Virus record (IMG/VR): IMGVR_UViG_3300022932_000009
Span: 1 to 40,579 of that record
Strand: one strand, 5' to 3'
Origin: a virus
DNA: 40,579 nucleotides
Numbering within the stretch: position 1 is the first letter of the stretch; each line of letters opens with the position of its first letter. Below are positions 30,271 through 38,361 of the stretch, in pieces. The notes beneath the pieces were generated by a model. The model saw only the letters and a list, made by a program, of their open reading frames with translations, had not been told where the DNA came from and searched no databases. A program made the position numbers and the translations under genes.

Positions 30271-30609
30271 TCAGGCTGGCGTTGGGACGCGGCGGATGAT
30301 GACGCAGTCGGCGAGGTATTCGACCTCCACGAAGTCACCGACCTTTGCGCCAATCAACGCCACCGGCACCGCCCCGACGCATGGCGTCTGCCCAACCTCA
30401 GAGACCTTCCGAGTTCGCTTCTCTCCAATCTCAATCTTCTGGCCCGCTGCGCGGACGTCCGAGAAGACCTTGACCACCGGTGGTGCTGGCGGCGGGCGCT
30501 TCGGGATAAGCCCCGCCCGCCTTCGCTGGATGTATTCCGAGTTCACCGTGACGCACTCGGTGCAGCGGCAGCCTTCTTGATACCCGTAACGTGTTCCGTG
30601 CTTAGCCAT
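30271..30609 (-). CDS. Small protein with HGTxxGYxxGCRCxxC motif
   Basis: A 112-aa protein starting MAKHGTRYGYQEGCRCTECV. The N-terminal HGT...GY..GCRC..C motif followed by a basic helix (EYIQRRRAGLIPKRPPPAPP) recurs in many small phage proteins and probably binds zinc and nucleic acid. The C-terminal half is a small beta domain (VGAVPVALIGAKVGDFVEVE). I chose the ATG at 30609, which has AGAGGTG six bases upstream; a GTG two codons earlier is possible. Function not established. Confidence 0.6.
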   Translation of the reverse strand: MAKHGTRYGYQEGCRCTECVTVNSEYIQRRRAGLIPKRPPPAPPVVKVFSDVRAAGQKIEIGEKRTRKVSEVGQTPCVGAVPVALIGAKVGDFVEVEYLADCVIIRRVPTPA

Positions 30610-30657
30610 GTTCACCTCTGGACAAAGCCTAACATGGGAACGTATGACCGCAACAAC

Positions 30658-30686
30658 AATCTTTAATCTATCTTAGCCTAAATCAA
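30658..30686 (-). promoter_or_regulatory. Possible promoter in AT-rich stretch before the HGT-motif gene
   Basis: On the minus strand TTGATT, 17 bases, AAGATT, followed about 50 bases later by the ATG at 30609. The stretch 30652-30684 is one of the few AT-rich places in the genome, which helps DNA opening. Weak consensus. Confidence 0.3.
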
Positions 30687-30715
30687 CCCCCGGACCGGTT
30701 TTCGCCACTCACCAC

Positions 30716-30840
30716 CGGAACCACCGGAACGCCTAGTAAACTAGGCGTTTCCGTTGTTCCGCCTCCGGTGAGCCTGAGTCGCGGAACGATTTCCGTCATT
30801 GTTCCGATGTAGTTCCGCCTGTTCCGTCTGAAGCAGTTCC
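30716..30840. repeat. GTTCCG/CGGAAC short-repeat cluster around a 22-bp palindrome
   Basis: Seven copies of GTTCCG or its complement CGGAAC lie at 30716, 30725, 30756, 30782, 30801, 30812 and 30821, with a near copy at 30836. In their midst AACGCCTAGT-AA-ACTAGGCGTT forms a perfect 10-bp stem (30728-30749). The cluster runs into the 3' end of the primase-helicase gene and lies next to an AT-rich stretch. Iterons of a replication origin, regulator sites or a termination structure are all possible. Confidence 0.55.
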
Positions 30841-32826
30841 ACCCTGCAACAGCAAAGCGGACCCTTGTCCCGGGTCACAGACCACCCACCCGTGCTCACA
30901 CGGTCGGACAATCTCTGAGTCCAGCAGGTCCCGGATCAGCTTGCCGGGGCTGCTGCCCGGCTTGAGGTACACCGCGGCGGAGGCGTCCGACACCCCCATG
31001 CTGTTCACAAGAAACTGCAGGAACGCAGACCGAGCGACGTAGGGCATTCCCTCCCGAAGCTCGCACCCGCTGGCGAACCACGCACGCCCCAAAGTCTTCC
31101 GGTGCCGGTCGCCCGCTGTCTCCCTCGGCTTTGCCACCGGCGCTTCGTCAGGCTCAAGCACAGCGCTTGTGACCTGCAGCCCGTCCTCATCCAGCCACCC
31201 GGGGATTTCCACGCTCTGGAGGCGGGCGTAGACGGTCTGGGCGAGCTCGGCGTCCTTGCTCTTACGCTGGACGATGGAGATGGGCCCTCCATCCTTGGCT
31301 GGAACCACGCTCACCTCGATGTCGAGCGCTCCTTTCCACGCGCTGGAGCCACGAGCTCGGGTCTGAGCCTCGTCGCTCACGCCGGTGTGGTGGACCAGCA
31401 GAACGGAACAACGGAACTCGCCCATCAGCACGGCGCAAGCGTCCAGCATCGTCTTGGCGTCCTGCGCGCTATTCTCATCGCCGGACAGGAACCGGTGCAG
31501 GGTGTCCACCACGATGACGGACGGACGAGACGGCAGCCCACGGATGTTGTCGATCACCCGCTTGAGCCCCGCCGCGGTGTTGAGGTCCAGCCCGTCCCGG
31601 CTCAACCACATCTCGAGGCGGTCAACCTGGTGGCGGATCTTCCACGCGGCCACGCGCCCCCGCAACCCGTGGTGGCCCTCGCCGGCCAGATAGACCACAG
31701 GGCCCGGACGGACCTTCGCCCCCATCCAGTCCGTCAGTCCGCCAGCCATCCGCAGACACCAGTCCAGCACCACGAACGTCTTGCCGCCACCGCTCGGCCC
31801 GTGAACCATGATGAGCGCCGCGGTCTGCAGCCAACCCTTCACCAGCCACGAGATAGGGGCCGGCTGTGCGCAGAAGTCGTCCGCGGGGATGAGCCAGTCA
31901 CCCACTGGCGCAGGCGCCAACAGGGCGGCGAGGTCCTGCCCGGCCTGCACGTAGTCGTTGGCGTCTCCAAGCACCGGCGGGACCACGAAGCGCCCCCCGT
32001 GCTTGGCCACGGCCTGCTCGGCGTACCGTTGCCCCACCCCGCCTTTGTCGTTGTCGGCCACGATGACGAGCTCGGTGTCTGGGTAGAGCTCGCGCAGGAT
32101 GCCGGCTACCGGCACGAGGTTGCTGGCGCTGTACCCGACGATGCAGGGCCGCTCGGTCACCTCGTGGATGGTTGCTGCGGTGGCGTACCCCTCAGCGAGG
32201 TAAAGCACGCCAGTTGAAGCTGGCAAGCCAATCACGTGGAAGCTGGCGCCCGTCTCGCCGCCGGGGTGGTAGCGCTTCCCGCCATCTCCCTGAATGTACT
32301 GGAGGCTCGCGAGGTCCCCGTTTTTGTCCCACAGCGGGACCACCAACCTCCCGTCTTTGGTGACCTTGGCCCCGTGCGGCTGGATGCCTTTGCGCTCGAG
32401 GTATGGGTGCGCCGGCTCGGCATCGTCGAGATCATCCCAGATCAGCTTGACATCTTCGGCGGCCATGGCGTGCCGTCGCACCCGCTCCTCTTCCCGCAGC
32501 GCGTGCATCTCGGCCATGCGCTTGGCGTGCTCGATCTCCTCGGCCGCGGTCATCTTCTCCCCGCCCTCGGCCTGCCACTTCACGTCGACGCCGCTGGCCC
32601 AACACCCGAAGTGCCCGGCCGGCCGGGCGTCTTTGAACGCGATGTACCAGCCATCCTCCGACCGCTTGCCGGCCTTGGAGCGGAAACGATGGATGTGCCC
32701 GTCCATGACGACGGACGACGGCGGTGTCAGCCCCTCGTAGACCATGGCTTCGATGAGCTGTTGCTCTGGCGGCAGGTCCGCCCACGACGGTTGCAGTGTG
32801 AGCCCGAGTCCCTTGAGGTCAGCCAC
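30796..32826 (-). CDS. Primase-helicase (TOPRIM plus RepA/AAA-type ATPase)
   Basis: A 676-aa replication protein. Residues about 206-262 form a TOPRIM core (VLYLAEGYATAATIHEV with the catalytic Glu; ELVIVADNDKGG with the Asp pair). Residues about 320-500 form a RecA-fold helicase: Walker A GPSGGGKT at 343-350, Walker B VIVVD at 437-441, and LLVHHTG at 476-482. The C-terminus looks like a winged helix. It primes and unwinds the phage DNA for host polymerase. The GTG start at 32826 overlaps the GIY-YIG gene stop by eight bases. C-terminal codons lie in the GTTCCG repeat cluster. Confidence 0.87.
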   Translation of the reverse strand: MADLKGLGLTLQPSWADLPPEQQLIEAMVYEGLTPPSSVVMDGHIHRFRSKAGKRSEDGWYIAFKDARPAGHFGCWASGVDVKWQAEGGEKMTAAEEIEHAKRMAEMHALREEERVRRHAMAAEDVKLIWDDLDDAEPAHPYLERKGIQPHGAKVTKDGRLVVPLWDKNGDLASLQYIQGDGGKRYHPGGETGASFHVIGLPASTGVLYLAEGYATAATIHEVTERPCIVGYSASNLVPVAGILRELYPDTELVIVADNDKGGVGQRYAEQAVAKHGGRFVVPPVLGDANDYVQAGQDLAALLAPAPVGDWLIPADDFCAQPAPISWLVKGWLQTAALIMVHGPSGGGKTFVVLDWCLRMAGGLTDWMGAKVRPGPVVYLAGEGHHGLRGRVAAWKIRHQVDRLEMWLSRDGLDLNTAAGLKRVIDNIRGLPSRPSVIVVDTLHRFLSGDENSAQDAKTMLDACAVLMGEFRCSVLLVHHTGVSDEAQTRARGSSAWKGALDIEVSVVPAKDGGPISIVQRKSKDAELAQTVYARLQSVEIPGWLDEDGLQVTSAVLEPDEAPVAKPRETAGDRHRKTLGRAWFASGCELREGMPYVARSAFLQFLVNSMGVSDASAAVYLKPGSSPGKLIRDLLDSEIVRPCEHGWVVCDPGQGSALLLQGGTASDGTGGTTSEQ

Positions 32827-33418
32827 CCGTCACCGCCTTCGCCTTTGCGTATTTGTTGATGGCCTCGAACGTGCTGTAGTTTATTTTCTTGAAATTGTTC
32901 TTTTTTGCTCTGTAAATAGTCGCAACAGCAAGACCGGTTTCTTTTGCCATGGCTTTGATGTCTGTCTTTTCAATAAAAGCAACAAGTTCTTCCGGCTCAA
33001 GCGGTCTCCGCTTCTTCCGCTCAGCAGCCTCAGCTCGCAGGCGTCTTTTCTCCTCAAGCGCCTCTTGTTCTCGACGTCTCACCTCGGCAGCCAGTGCGTG
33101 ATCGCTTTTCCAGCCCGGCAGCGAGTGCTTGACGACCGCACGAGTATTGAGCCGGAGGGCCGGAGGAACCAGTTGCAGCGCCCACCATTCAAATGCCACC
33201 GTGCACCTGTGGGCGCATGAGTGGATTAGGATCCACTCGAAAGAGTCTGCACCCCAAAGATTCCAAGACTCCTGAAGGGCCACACAGTGGTGGCTACCGC
33301 CCTCCAGCAGTCTACGATGATCTGCCCATCGCCGGCCAACGTACTCCGCCTTCCCCACGTAGGTCTGGAGCGTGTGCCGGTTTCGGATTGCGTAAACCCC
33401 TGAATCTGCATTTGCCAC
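32819..33418 (-). CDS. GIY-YIG endonuclease with C-terminal helix-turn-helix
   Basis: A 199-aa protein. Residues 1-95 are a GIY-YIG nuclease domain: GVYAIRNRHTLQTYVGKAEY with the VY/YVG pair, RRWADHRRLLEGG with the conserved Arg, and WNLWGADSFEWILI with the metal-binding Glu. Residues 110-140 are a charged linker. The C-terminus (IKAMAKETGLAVATIYRAKK) is a helix-turn-helix. This is the layout of a homing endonuclease. DNA for the C-terminal part (about 32860-33000) is clearly AT-richer than the genome, a sign of transfer. Promoter at 33454-33482. Confidence 0.85.
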   Translation of the reverse strand: MANADSGVYAIRNRHTLQTYVGKAEYVGRRWADHRRLLEGGSHHCVALQESWNLWGADSFEWILIHSCAHRCTVAFEWWALQLVPPALRLNTRAVVKHSLPGWKSDHALAAEVRRREQEALEEKRRLRAEAAERKKRRPLEPEELVAFIEKTDIKAMAKETGLAVATIYRAKKNNFKKINYSTFEAINKYAKAKAVTGG

Positions 33419-33450
33419 GGTGCCGCCCTTCTCTTTTTTGAGAACTGTGC

Positions 33451-33479
33451 TTGACCGTAGGTCTCGTTTGTGAGAACGT
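33451..33479 (+). promoter_or_regulatory. Candidate rightward promoter of the recombination operon
   Basis: TTGACC, 17 bases, GAACGT. The -35 lies in the left arm of the inverted repeat. The -10 is poor. A better start further right was not found in the 55 bases before the ATG at 33534, which has an AGAAGGAGG ribosome binding site. Confidence 0.25.
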
Positions 33480-33482
33480 CAA
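33454..33482 (-). promoter_or_regulatory. Candidate leftward promoter of GIY-YIG/primase genes
   Basis: On the minus strand TTGACG, 17 bases, TACGGT, with a small TCTC/GAGA dyad in the spacer. The -35 is in the right arm of the 10-bp inverted repeat. It overlaps the opposing rightward promoter almost completely, so the two would compete. Confidence 0.4.
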
Positions 33483-33533
33483 GCACACAGCGCGACCCGC
33501 GATTTTGCGAACCGCGCCTAGAAGGAGGCCACG

Positions 33534-34226
33534 ATGGCCATTTCGCTCAAGCGCACCGGCAGTCTCGGTGCGTCATCGGTCAAGATTCTGGTGCCCGGCG
33601 AGTCCGGCGCCGGCAAGACGCGGGCATGCGCCCATCTCGAGGACGTCGTCTACCTCAGCGCTGAAGGCGGGCTGCTGTCCGTCAAGGACCTCGATAAGCC
33701 CTACATCGAGATCGGTGGCATCGAAGAGCTCTACGAGGCGTACTCGTGGTTGACGGGCTCCGAGGAGGCGAAAGGCTTCCGCGCCGTCGCCATCGACAGC
33801 CTCAGCGAGATCGCCGAGGTCGTGCTCTCCAACGAGCGCAAGACTGGCAAGGGCGCCAAGGACCCGCGCGCCGCCTACGGCGAGATGCAAGACAAGATGG
33901 CTGACGTCATCCGCGCCTTCCGTGACCTGCCGACGCACCACGTCATCATGACGGCCAAGGTGGAGAAGGCGGCCACGGAGATGGGCGAGGTCCGCTACGT
34001 CGCATCGATGCCGGGCAAGAAGCTCACCGCCGACCTGCCCTACTTCTTCGATGAGGTGTTGGTGGTCCGCACCCACCGTGTCGAAGGCGAGGTCTCCACC
34101 ATCTTCCAGTGCCACGACGACGGTGTGTGGCATGCGAAGGACCGCAGCGGGAAGCTCCAGATGTGGGAGCCCTACGACCTCGCCGCCATCGTCCGCAAGA
34201 TCGGGGGCGACCATGTCGCAGCCTGA
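33534..34226 (+). CDS. Sak4-type RecA-fold ATPase (recombinase)
   Basis: A 230-aa protein with Walker A GESGAGKT at residues 22-29 and Walker B AVAIDSLSEI near 84-93, with a typical P-loop/RecA core. An arginine-rich C-terminal region and the short N-terminus MAISLKRTGSLGASSVKIL fit the phage Sak4 group (AAA_24-type) of single-strand annealing/recombination proteins. Its neighbours are a DUF669 ssDNA-binding protein and an exonuclease, the usual partners. A strong ribosome binding site is present. Confidence 0.8.
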   Translation: MAISLKRTGSLGASSVKILVPGESGAGKTRACAHLEDVVYLSAEGGLLSVKDLDKPYIEIGGIEELYEAYSWLTGSEEAKGFRAVAIDSLSEIAEVVLSNERKTGKGAKDPRAAYGEMQDKMADVIRAFRDLPTHHVIMTAKVEKAATEMGEVRYVASMPGKKLTADLPYFFDEVLVVRTHRVEGEVSTIFQCHDDGVWHAKDRSGKLQMWEPYDLAAIVRKIGGDHVAA

Positions 34227-34356
34227 ACCCTGCATCTTCTGCGGTGGCGACACCGAAGCGCTCATCGCCTGCTGTGACGACGCCAACTACGGCTACGACG
34301 TCGAGGAAGTCGCGGCCTACATCGAAAGCATCTGGGGGCCATATGAATCTCCCTGA
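34213..34356 (+). CDS. Small Cys-containing protein (47 aa)
   Basis: A short ORF starts MSQPEPCIFCGGDTEALIAC, with CIFC and then CC, a possible single zinc knuckle, and an acidic helical end. Its ATG lies 14 bases inside the end of the Sak4 gene, and its stop overlaps the start of the next gene by 14 bases. Overlap on both sides supports a real gene. Function unknown. Confidence 0.55.
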   Translation: MSQPEPCIFCGGDTEALIACCDDANYGYDVEEVAAYIESIWGPYESP

Positions 34357-34732
34357 CCTGGTCAACAACTGGATGCGGTGGAAGGAGGCGGAGCGCCTCG
34401 CCGTCGAGCAGCGCCGCTTCTGTGAGGACAACATCCTTAAGCTGCTGGCCGTCCCGGCTGACCTCGACGGTGTCGCTGTCACAGACATCGCCGGGCTCGA
34501 GCTCAAGATCACCGGCCGCATCGACCGCAAGGTAGACGGCGACAAGGTGCAAGAGCTCGCCGCCGAGGCCGGCCTGCAAGACCACCTCGCGTCCCTCTTC
34601 CGGTGGAAGCCGGAGATCAACATGGCGGCATGGAAGGCCGCTGACCCCGCCATCACCACACCCCTGCTCAAGGGCATCACCAGCAAACCCGGCCGCCCCT
34701 CGTTCGCCATCGCAACCAAGAAAGAGAAGTGA
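34343..34732 (+). CDS. Hypothetical protein of recombination operon
   Basis: A 129-aa protein starting MNLPDLVNNWMRWKEAERLA. An N-terminal charged helix, a central beta part (GVAVTDIAGLELKITGRIDR) and a helical, basic C-terminus are visible. Proteins of this shape are often found between Sak4 and DUF669 genes in phages, but their role is not known. ATG at 34343 follows the small Cys gene; the longer frame reading would cover it. Confidence 0.6.
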   Translation: MNLPDLVNNWMRWKEAERLAVEQRRFCEDNILKLLAVPADLDGVAVTDIAGLELKITGRIDRKVDGDKVQELAAEAGLQDHLASLFRWKPEINMAAWKAADPAITTPLLKGITSKPGRPSFAIATKKEK

Positions 34733-34735
34733 TCC

Positions 34736-35227
34736 ATGGCCCGTCTCGAACAGTCCTTCGACGTCAACAGCGCCCCCAAGTCCGACCGCCCCGAGGGCGA
34801 CTTTCAGCCGCTCCCCGCTGGCTGGTACACGGCCCGCATCACCAAGGCTGACCTGCTCGACACCGCGGCCGGCGGCAAGCGCATCTCATTGCGCTTCGAC
34901 ATCCTCCTGCCGACGCACCAGGGGCGTGTCGTCTTCGGCAACCTCAACATCAAGAACGCCAGCGAGAAGGCTGAGCGCATCGGCTGGCAGCAGTTTGGCG
35001 AAGTCGCCCGAGCTGTGGGCCTCGCCAAGGTCGACGACACCGACCAGCTCATCGGTAAGGTGTTGGACATCCGCTTGACCCAGAGAGCGGCCAGCGGCGA
35101 CTACCCCGCAGGCAACAACGTGAAGGGCTTCAAGAGCCCCGACGGCGCTGTCCCCCCTGTCAGTGGCGGGTCGAGCTCGTCGGCTGCCTCCACGGGCACC
35201 AAGGCGCCCCCGTGGGCGAAGAAGTGA
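34736..35227 (+). CDS. DUF669-family ssDNA-binding protein
   Basis: A 163-aa protein of the DUF669 group: the N-terminal GDFQPLPAGWYTARITKADL, then GKRISLRFDILLPTHQGRVV, NLNIKNASEKAERIGWQQF and RLTQRAASGDYPAGNNVKGF fit an OB-fold-like single-strand DNA-binding protein. The C-terminal Ser/Gly-rich tail ending in APPWAKK is usual. It should coat ssDNA for the Sak4 ATPase. A terminator-like hairpin follows. Confidence 0.8.
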   Translation: MARLEQSFDVNSAPKSDRPEGDFQPLPAGWYTARITKADLLDTAAGGKRISLRFDILLPTHQGRVVFGNLNIKNASEKAERIGWQQFGEVARAVGLAKVDDTDQLIGKVLDIRLTQRAASGDYPAGNNVKGFKSPDGAVPPVSGGSSSSAASTGTKAPPWAKK

Positions 35228-35242
35228 CCTGACGTCAGCAAC

Positions 35243-35270
35243 GCGGGGCGCCCTCGGCCCCGCTTTTCTT
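35243..35270 (+). terminator. Internal terminator/attenuator in recombination operon
   Basis: GCGGGGC and GCCCCGC form a perfect 7-bp stem with a 7-base loop, followed by TTTTCTTT. It lies between the DUF669 gene and the exonuclease, ten bases before the exonuclease ATG. It would let more ssDNA-binding protein be made than nuclease. Confidence 0.7.
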
Positions 35271-35279
35271 TGGAGCGCC

Positions 35280-36167
35280 ATGACCGCCATCCCCCCGCCC
35301 ACCAAGACGACAGCCAGCCTCATCGACGCATGGCACGAGGCCACCCCCGAGCTGCCGCGCCCTCACATGGGCGTGAGCCTGCTCGGGCATCCTTGCGACC
35401 GCTGGCTGTGGCTCAAGTTCCGCTGGGCCGTCGTCGAACGGTTCCCCGGCCGCACCTTGCGCCTCTTCCGCCGCGGACACCGCGAAGAGGAGACCATCAT
35501 CGCTGACCTGCTGGCCATCGGGTGCGTGCTTGCGCCGATCCCCGAAGGCCAGAAGCAGCACAACGTCGACTTCGGCAGCTTCGTCAGTGGCAGCCTCGAC
35601 ACCGTGATCGAGTCCGGGTTGCCAGAGGCGCCCACCAAGCCGCACGTCGCCGAGTTCAAGACGCACAGCAAGAAGTCTTTTGACGAGGTCGAAAAGCAGG
35701 GCGTCGAGAAAGCGAAGTGGCAGCACTTCGTGCAGATGCAGGTCTACATGCACGGGAAAGGCATCGACCGCGCGCTGTACCTCGCCGTGTGTAAGGACGA
35801 TGACCGGCTCTACGTTGAGCGTGTTCGCTACGACAAGGCTGTGGCAGAGAAGGCCGTGGCCCGTGGCAAGCGCCTCGCGCTGCAGGACGAGCAGCCGCCG
35901 AAGCTGAGCAACGACCCATCCTGGTACGAATGCAAATGGTGCGCGGCCTACTCGTGGTGCCACGGCAACGTCGGGATCACCGCGCAGAACTGCCGGACGT
36001 GTGCACACTCGACGGCGATGCCCGACAGCACATGGCGCTGTGAGAAGCACGACGCCGACAACATCCCCCTCGGGTTTCAGCGCCAAGGCTGCGCAGACCA
36101 CGAGGTCCACGACCACCTGATGCCGTTTGCCATTTTAGTTATGGCCATGGTAGGCTTGATCGCATGA
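35280..36167 (+). CDS. Cas4/RecB-like Fe-S exonuclease (PD-(D/E)XK)
   Basis: A 295-aa nuclease. Active-site residues: GSLDTVIES (Asp107), HVAEFKTHS (Glu125, Lys127) and [10 protein letters not shown] (Gln152, Tyr156). Cys39 plus the C-terminal set Cys218-x2-Cys221-x5-Cys227 match the four-Cys iron-sulfur cluster of Cas4/AddB-type enzymes. More Cys residues follow (238, 241, 254, 271). It should make 3' tails for Sak4-dependent recombination. The last 15 residues are oddly hydrophobic ([15 protein letters not shown]) and end right at the HNH start. The ATG at 35280 has GGAG four bases upstream; the longer frame reading is a shadow. Confidence 0.83.
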   Translation: MTAIPPPTKTTASLIDAWHEATPELPRPHMGVSLLGHPCDRWLWLKFRWAVVERFPGRTLRLFRRGHREEETIIADLLAIGCVLAPIPEGQKQHNVDFGSFVSGSLDTVIESGLPEAPTKPHVAEFKTHSKKSFDEVEKQGVEKAKWQHFVQMQVYMHGKGIDRALYLAVCKDDDRLYVERVRYDKAVAEKAVARGKRLALQDEQPPKLSNDPSWYECKWCAAYSWCHGNVGITAQNCRTCAHSTAMPDSTWRCEKHDADNIPLGFQRQGCADHEVHDHLMPFAILVMAMVGLIA

Positions 36168-36760
36168 AAACCTGCATCGCTTGCGACCGGAACAAACCGT
36201 TCGACGACTTTTACGTCCACCCAGAGATGGCTGACGGGTATCTTGGGCGCTGCAAAGAGTGCTGTCGTGCCCGCCGATATAGTGCATCCAAAGGACGCCC
36301 AAAAAAGTCGCTGCGTGATCGGTTCGACGAGAAATACACTATTGAGCCGAACTCAGGTTGTTGGCTATGGACACGGGCCCTTGGGGTCTTCGGTTACGGG
36401 ACCATTGGCAGCGGAGATGGAGAAAAACTCCTTGCCCATCGGGTCTCGTATGAGCTGCACGTCGGGCCGATCCCTGATGGCATGTTCGTCTGCCACCGCT
36501 GTGACAATCCTCCATGCGTCAACCCGCAGCATCTGTTCTTGGGCACGCCGAAGGACAACATGGAGGACATGGACCAAAAGGGACGACGGCGACTTGGCGC
36601 CTATGTCGCAGCCAATTTGGTGAAGACGCACTGCCCACAAGGCCACCCGCTGTCTGGCGAGAACCTCTATGTCACGCCTCGTGGAGGACGCGACTGCAGG
36701 GAGTGCATCAAACGTCGTGGCGCAGAGGCATACGCGCGAAGGAAGAACCGCAAATGCTGA
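36164..36760 (+). CDS. HNH homing endonuclease 3 with N-terminal zinc finger
   Basis: A 198-aa HNH endonuclease. Residues 1-45 are an added zinc finger ([18 protein letters not shown], then [11 protein letters not shown]). Residues 55-150 are the family core ([48 protein letters not shown]). The C-terminus has [15 protein letters not shown] and DCRECIKRR. It starts inside the exonuclease stop (ATGA) and its stop overlaps the helicase start. It is lower in GC than its neighbours. Confidence 0.88.
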   Translation: MKTCIACDRNKPFDDFYVHPEMADGYLGRCKECCRARRYSASKGRPKKSLRDRFDEKYTIEPNSGCWLWTRALGVFGYGTIGSGDGEKLLAHRVSYELHVGPIPDGMFVCHRCDNPPCVNPQHLFLGTPKDNMEDMDQKGRRRLGAYVAANLVKTHCPQGHPLSGENLYVTPRGGRDCRECIKRRGAEAYARRKNRKC

Positions 36761-38361
36761 GGTCCTATCAGAGACAGGCAATCGATCTGCTTTGGGCATG
36801 GATCAGGGCCAACGATGGCAACCCGTGCATCGTTCTCCCAACTGGCGCAGGTAAGAGCCACGTCAACGCCGCGATGTGCAAGGAGGCTCTGCAAGAGTGG
36901 CCAGAGACGCGCATCCTCATGCTCACGCACGTCTTCGAATTGCTGGAGCAGAACGCCGAGAAGATGCGCGAGCACTGGCCCGGTGCCCCGATGGGCATCT
37001 ACAGCGCCGGCATGCGCAAGAAGCAGCTCGGCGAGCCGATCACGTTCGCCGGCATTCAGTCCATCGCGCGCCACGCTGACCGCGTCGGCCACGTGGACCT
37101 CGTCATCATCGACGAGTGTCACCTTGTGGGTCACGAGGACCAAGGTCGGTATCGCACGTTCCTCAACGCGCTGTGGGCCATCAACCCGGCGATGCGTGTC
37201 GTGGGCCTGACGGCTACCCCGTGGCGTTTGGGGCACGGCCTCATCACCGACAAGCCGGCGATCTTCGACTACCTCATCGAGCCGGTGAGCATCGAAGAGC
37301 TGTTGCACAAAGGCCACCTTGCCCCGTTGCGCAGCAAGCTGACGAAGATGAAGCTCGACGTCAGCGCCGTGTCGGTGCGCGGTGGCGACTACGTCGAAAG
37401 CGAGCTCCAAGCCGCCGTCGACACCAGCGACCAAAACGAAGCCGCAGTGGCCGAGGTCATCAAGCTGGCCGGCAACCGCAAAGCCTGGTTGTTCTTCTGC
37501 GCCGGCATCGACCACGCGATGCACGTCCGCGACGCCCTCATCGCTCGAGGCATCGCCGCAGCGTGTGTCACTGGTGACACCCCGAAAGCCGAGCGCAAGC
37601 AGATCATCGCCGACTTCCGCAGCGGTAAGCTGCGGGCGCTGACGAATGCCAACGTGCTGACGACCGGCTTCGACTACCCCGACATCGACCTGATCGCCAT
37701 GCTGCGCCCCACTGAGAGCCCCGTGCTCTATGTGCAGATGGCGGGGCGCGGGCTGCGCAAGAAGAGCCACACGGACCACTGCCTCGTGCTCGACTTCGCT
37801 GGTGTCGTGGAGACACATGGGCCCATCACCAACGTGACCCCGCCGTCGAAAAAGAAGAAGGTCGACGGAGCCGGGGCACCCACGAAGAAGTGCAGCTACT
37901 GCGAGGAGATCAACCACGCATCGGTGCGTGCCTGCACGGCGTGTGGCGAACCGTTCCCCGAAGCCGAGAAGCCGGCGCTCGAGCTCCGCGACATCGACAT
38001 CATGGGCGGCGGGCTTGACGACGTGGAGATGCAGCTCACTGGTTGGGCGTGGAAACGCCACCTGTCCGCCACCAGTGGCAAGGAGATGTTCGCGGTCACC
38101 TATTACGGCGCGTTGAGCGACAAGCCAGTGACCGAGTACATGCCGGTCATGCACGAGGGCTACGCGGGGCAGAAGGCGTGGGAGAAGGTCAGCGTGATGA
38201 TTGCCGCGGTCGCCAAGGCCGGTCACGCGCTCACACCGGGCTTGCTGGGTGGCGATGACCTCGATGAGATCTCCGCCGAGATGTCGTCAGCCCCGTGCCC
38301 ACGCGCCATCAAGTACCGCAAGGATGGGAAGTTCTACCGGGTGAGCGAAAGGGTCTGGTGA
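36754..38361 (+). CDS. SF2 DEAD/DEAH-type helicase with zinc ribbon
   Basis: A 535-aa helicase starting [20 protein letters not shown]. Motif I is LPTGAGKSH (residues 28-36), DECH at 120-123, TAT at 153-155 and the arginine finger block [10 protein letters not shown] at 328-337. A four-Cys ribbon CSYC-x10-CTAC lies at about 380-397. The C-terminal domain is likely for DNA or partner contact. It fits the Cas4-like nuclease as an end-processing or branch-unwinding pair. I chose the ATG at 36754, overlapping the HNH stop by seven bases. The stop codon lies inside a terminator. Confidence 0.87.
   Translation: MLRSYQRQAIDLLWAWIRANDGNPCIVLPTGAGKSHVNAAMCKEALQEWPETRILMLTHVFELLEQNAEKMREHWPGAPMGIYSAGMRKKQLGEPITFAGIQSIARHADRVGHVDLVIIDECHLVGHEDQGRYRTFLNALWAINPAMRVVGLTATPWRLGHGLITDKPAIFDYLIEPVSIEELLHKGHLAPLRSKLTKMKLDVSAVSVRGGDYVESELQAAVDTSDQNEAAVAEVIKLAGNRKAWLFFCAGIDHAMHVRDALIARGIAAACVTGDTPKAERKQIIADFRSGKLRALTNANVLTTGFDYPDIDLIAMLRPTESPVLYVQMAGRGLRKKSHTDHCLVLDFAGVVETHGPITNVTPPSKKKKVDGAGAPTKKCSYCEEINHASVRACTACGEPFPEAEKPALELRDIDIMGGGLDDVEMQLTGWAWKRHLSATSGKEMFAVTYYGALSDKPVTEYMPVMHEGYAGQKAWEKVSVMIAAVAKAGHALTPGLLGGDDLDEISAEMSSAPCPRAIKYRKDGKFYRVSERVW

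Larger units (their letters stand above)
33446..33487. promoter_or_regulatory. Divergent control region with 10-bp inverted repeat
   Basis: TGTGCTTGAC at 33446-33455 and GTCAAGCACA at 33478-33487 are perfect inverted copies, 22 bases apart. TGAGAAC occurs twice nearby (33439-33445, 33471-33477). Each arm ends in a TTGAC -35 box pointing inward. The region separates the leftward GIY-YIG/primase genes from the rightward Sak4 operon, so one regulator could control both. Confidence 0.5.

Noticed and set aside
30716-30840. CRISPR array
   Set aside because: The GTTCCG units are only 6 bases, irregularly spaced and in both orientations; there are no spacers of constant length. No CRISPR-like direct repeats were seen in the window.
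35280-36167. Cas4 of a phage-borne CRISPR system
   Set aside because: The Fe-S nuclease resembles Cas4, but its neighbours are Sak4, DUF669 and an SF2 helicase, and there are no other cas genes. It is a recombination exonuclease by context.
36754-38361. Helicase subunit of a restriction or defence system
   Set aside because: SF2 helicases of this form occur in defence systems, but here it is coupled to phage recombination genes, and no methylase or specificity subunit is present.
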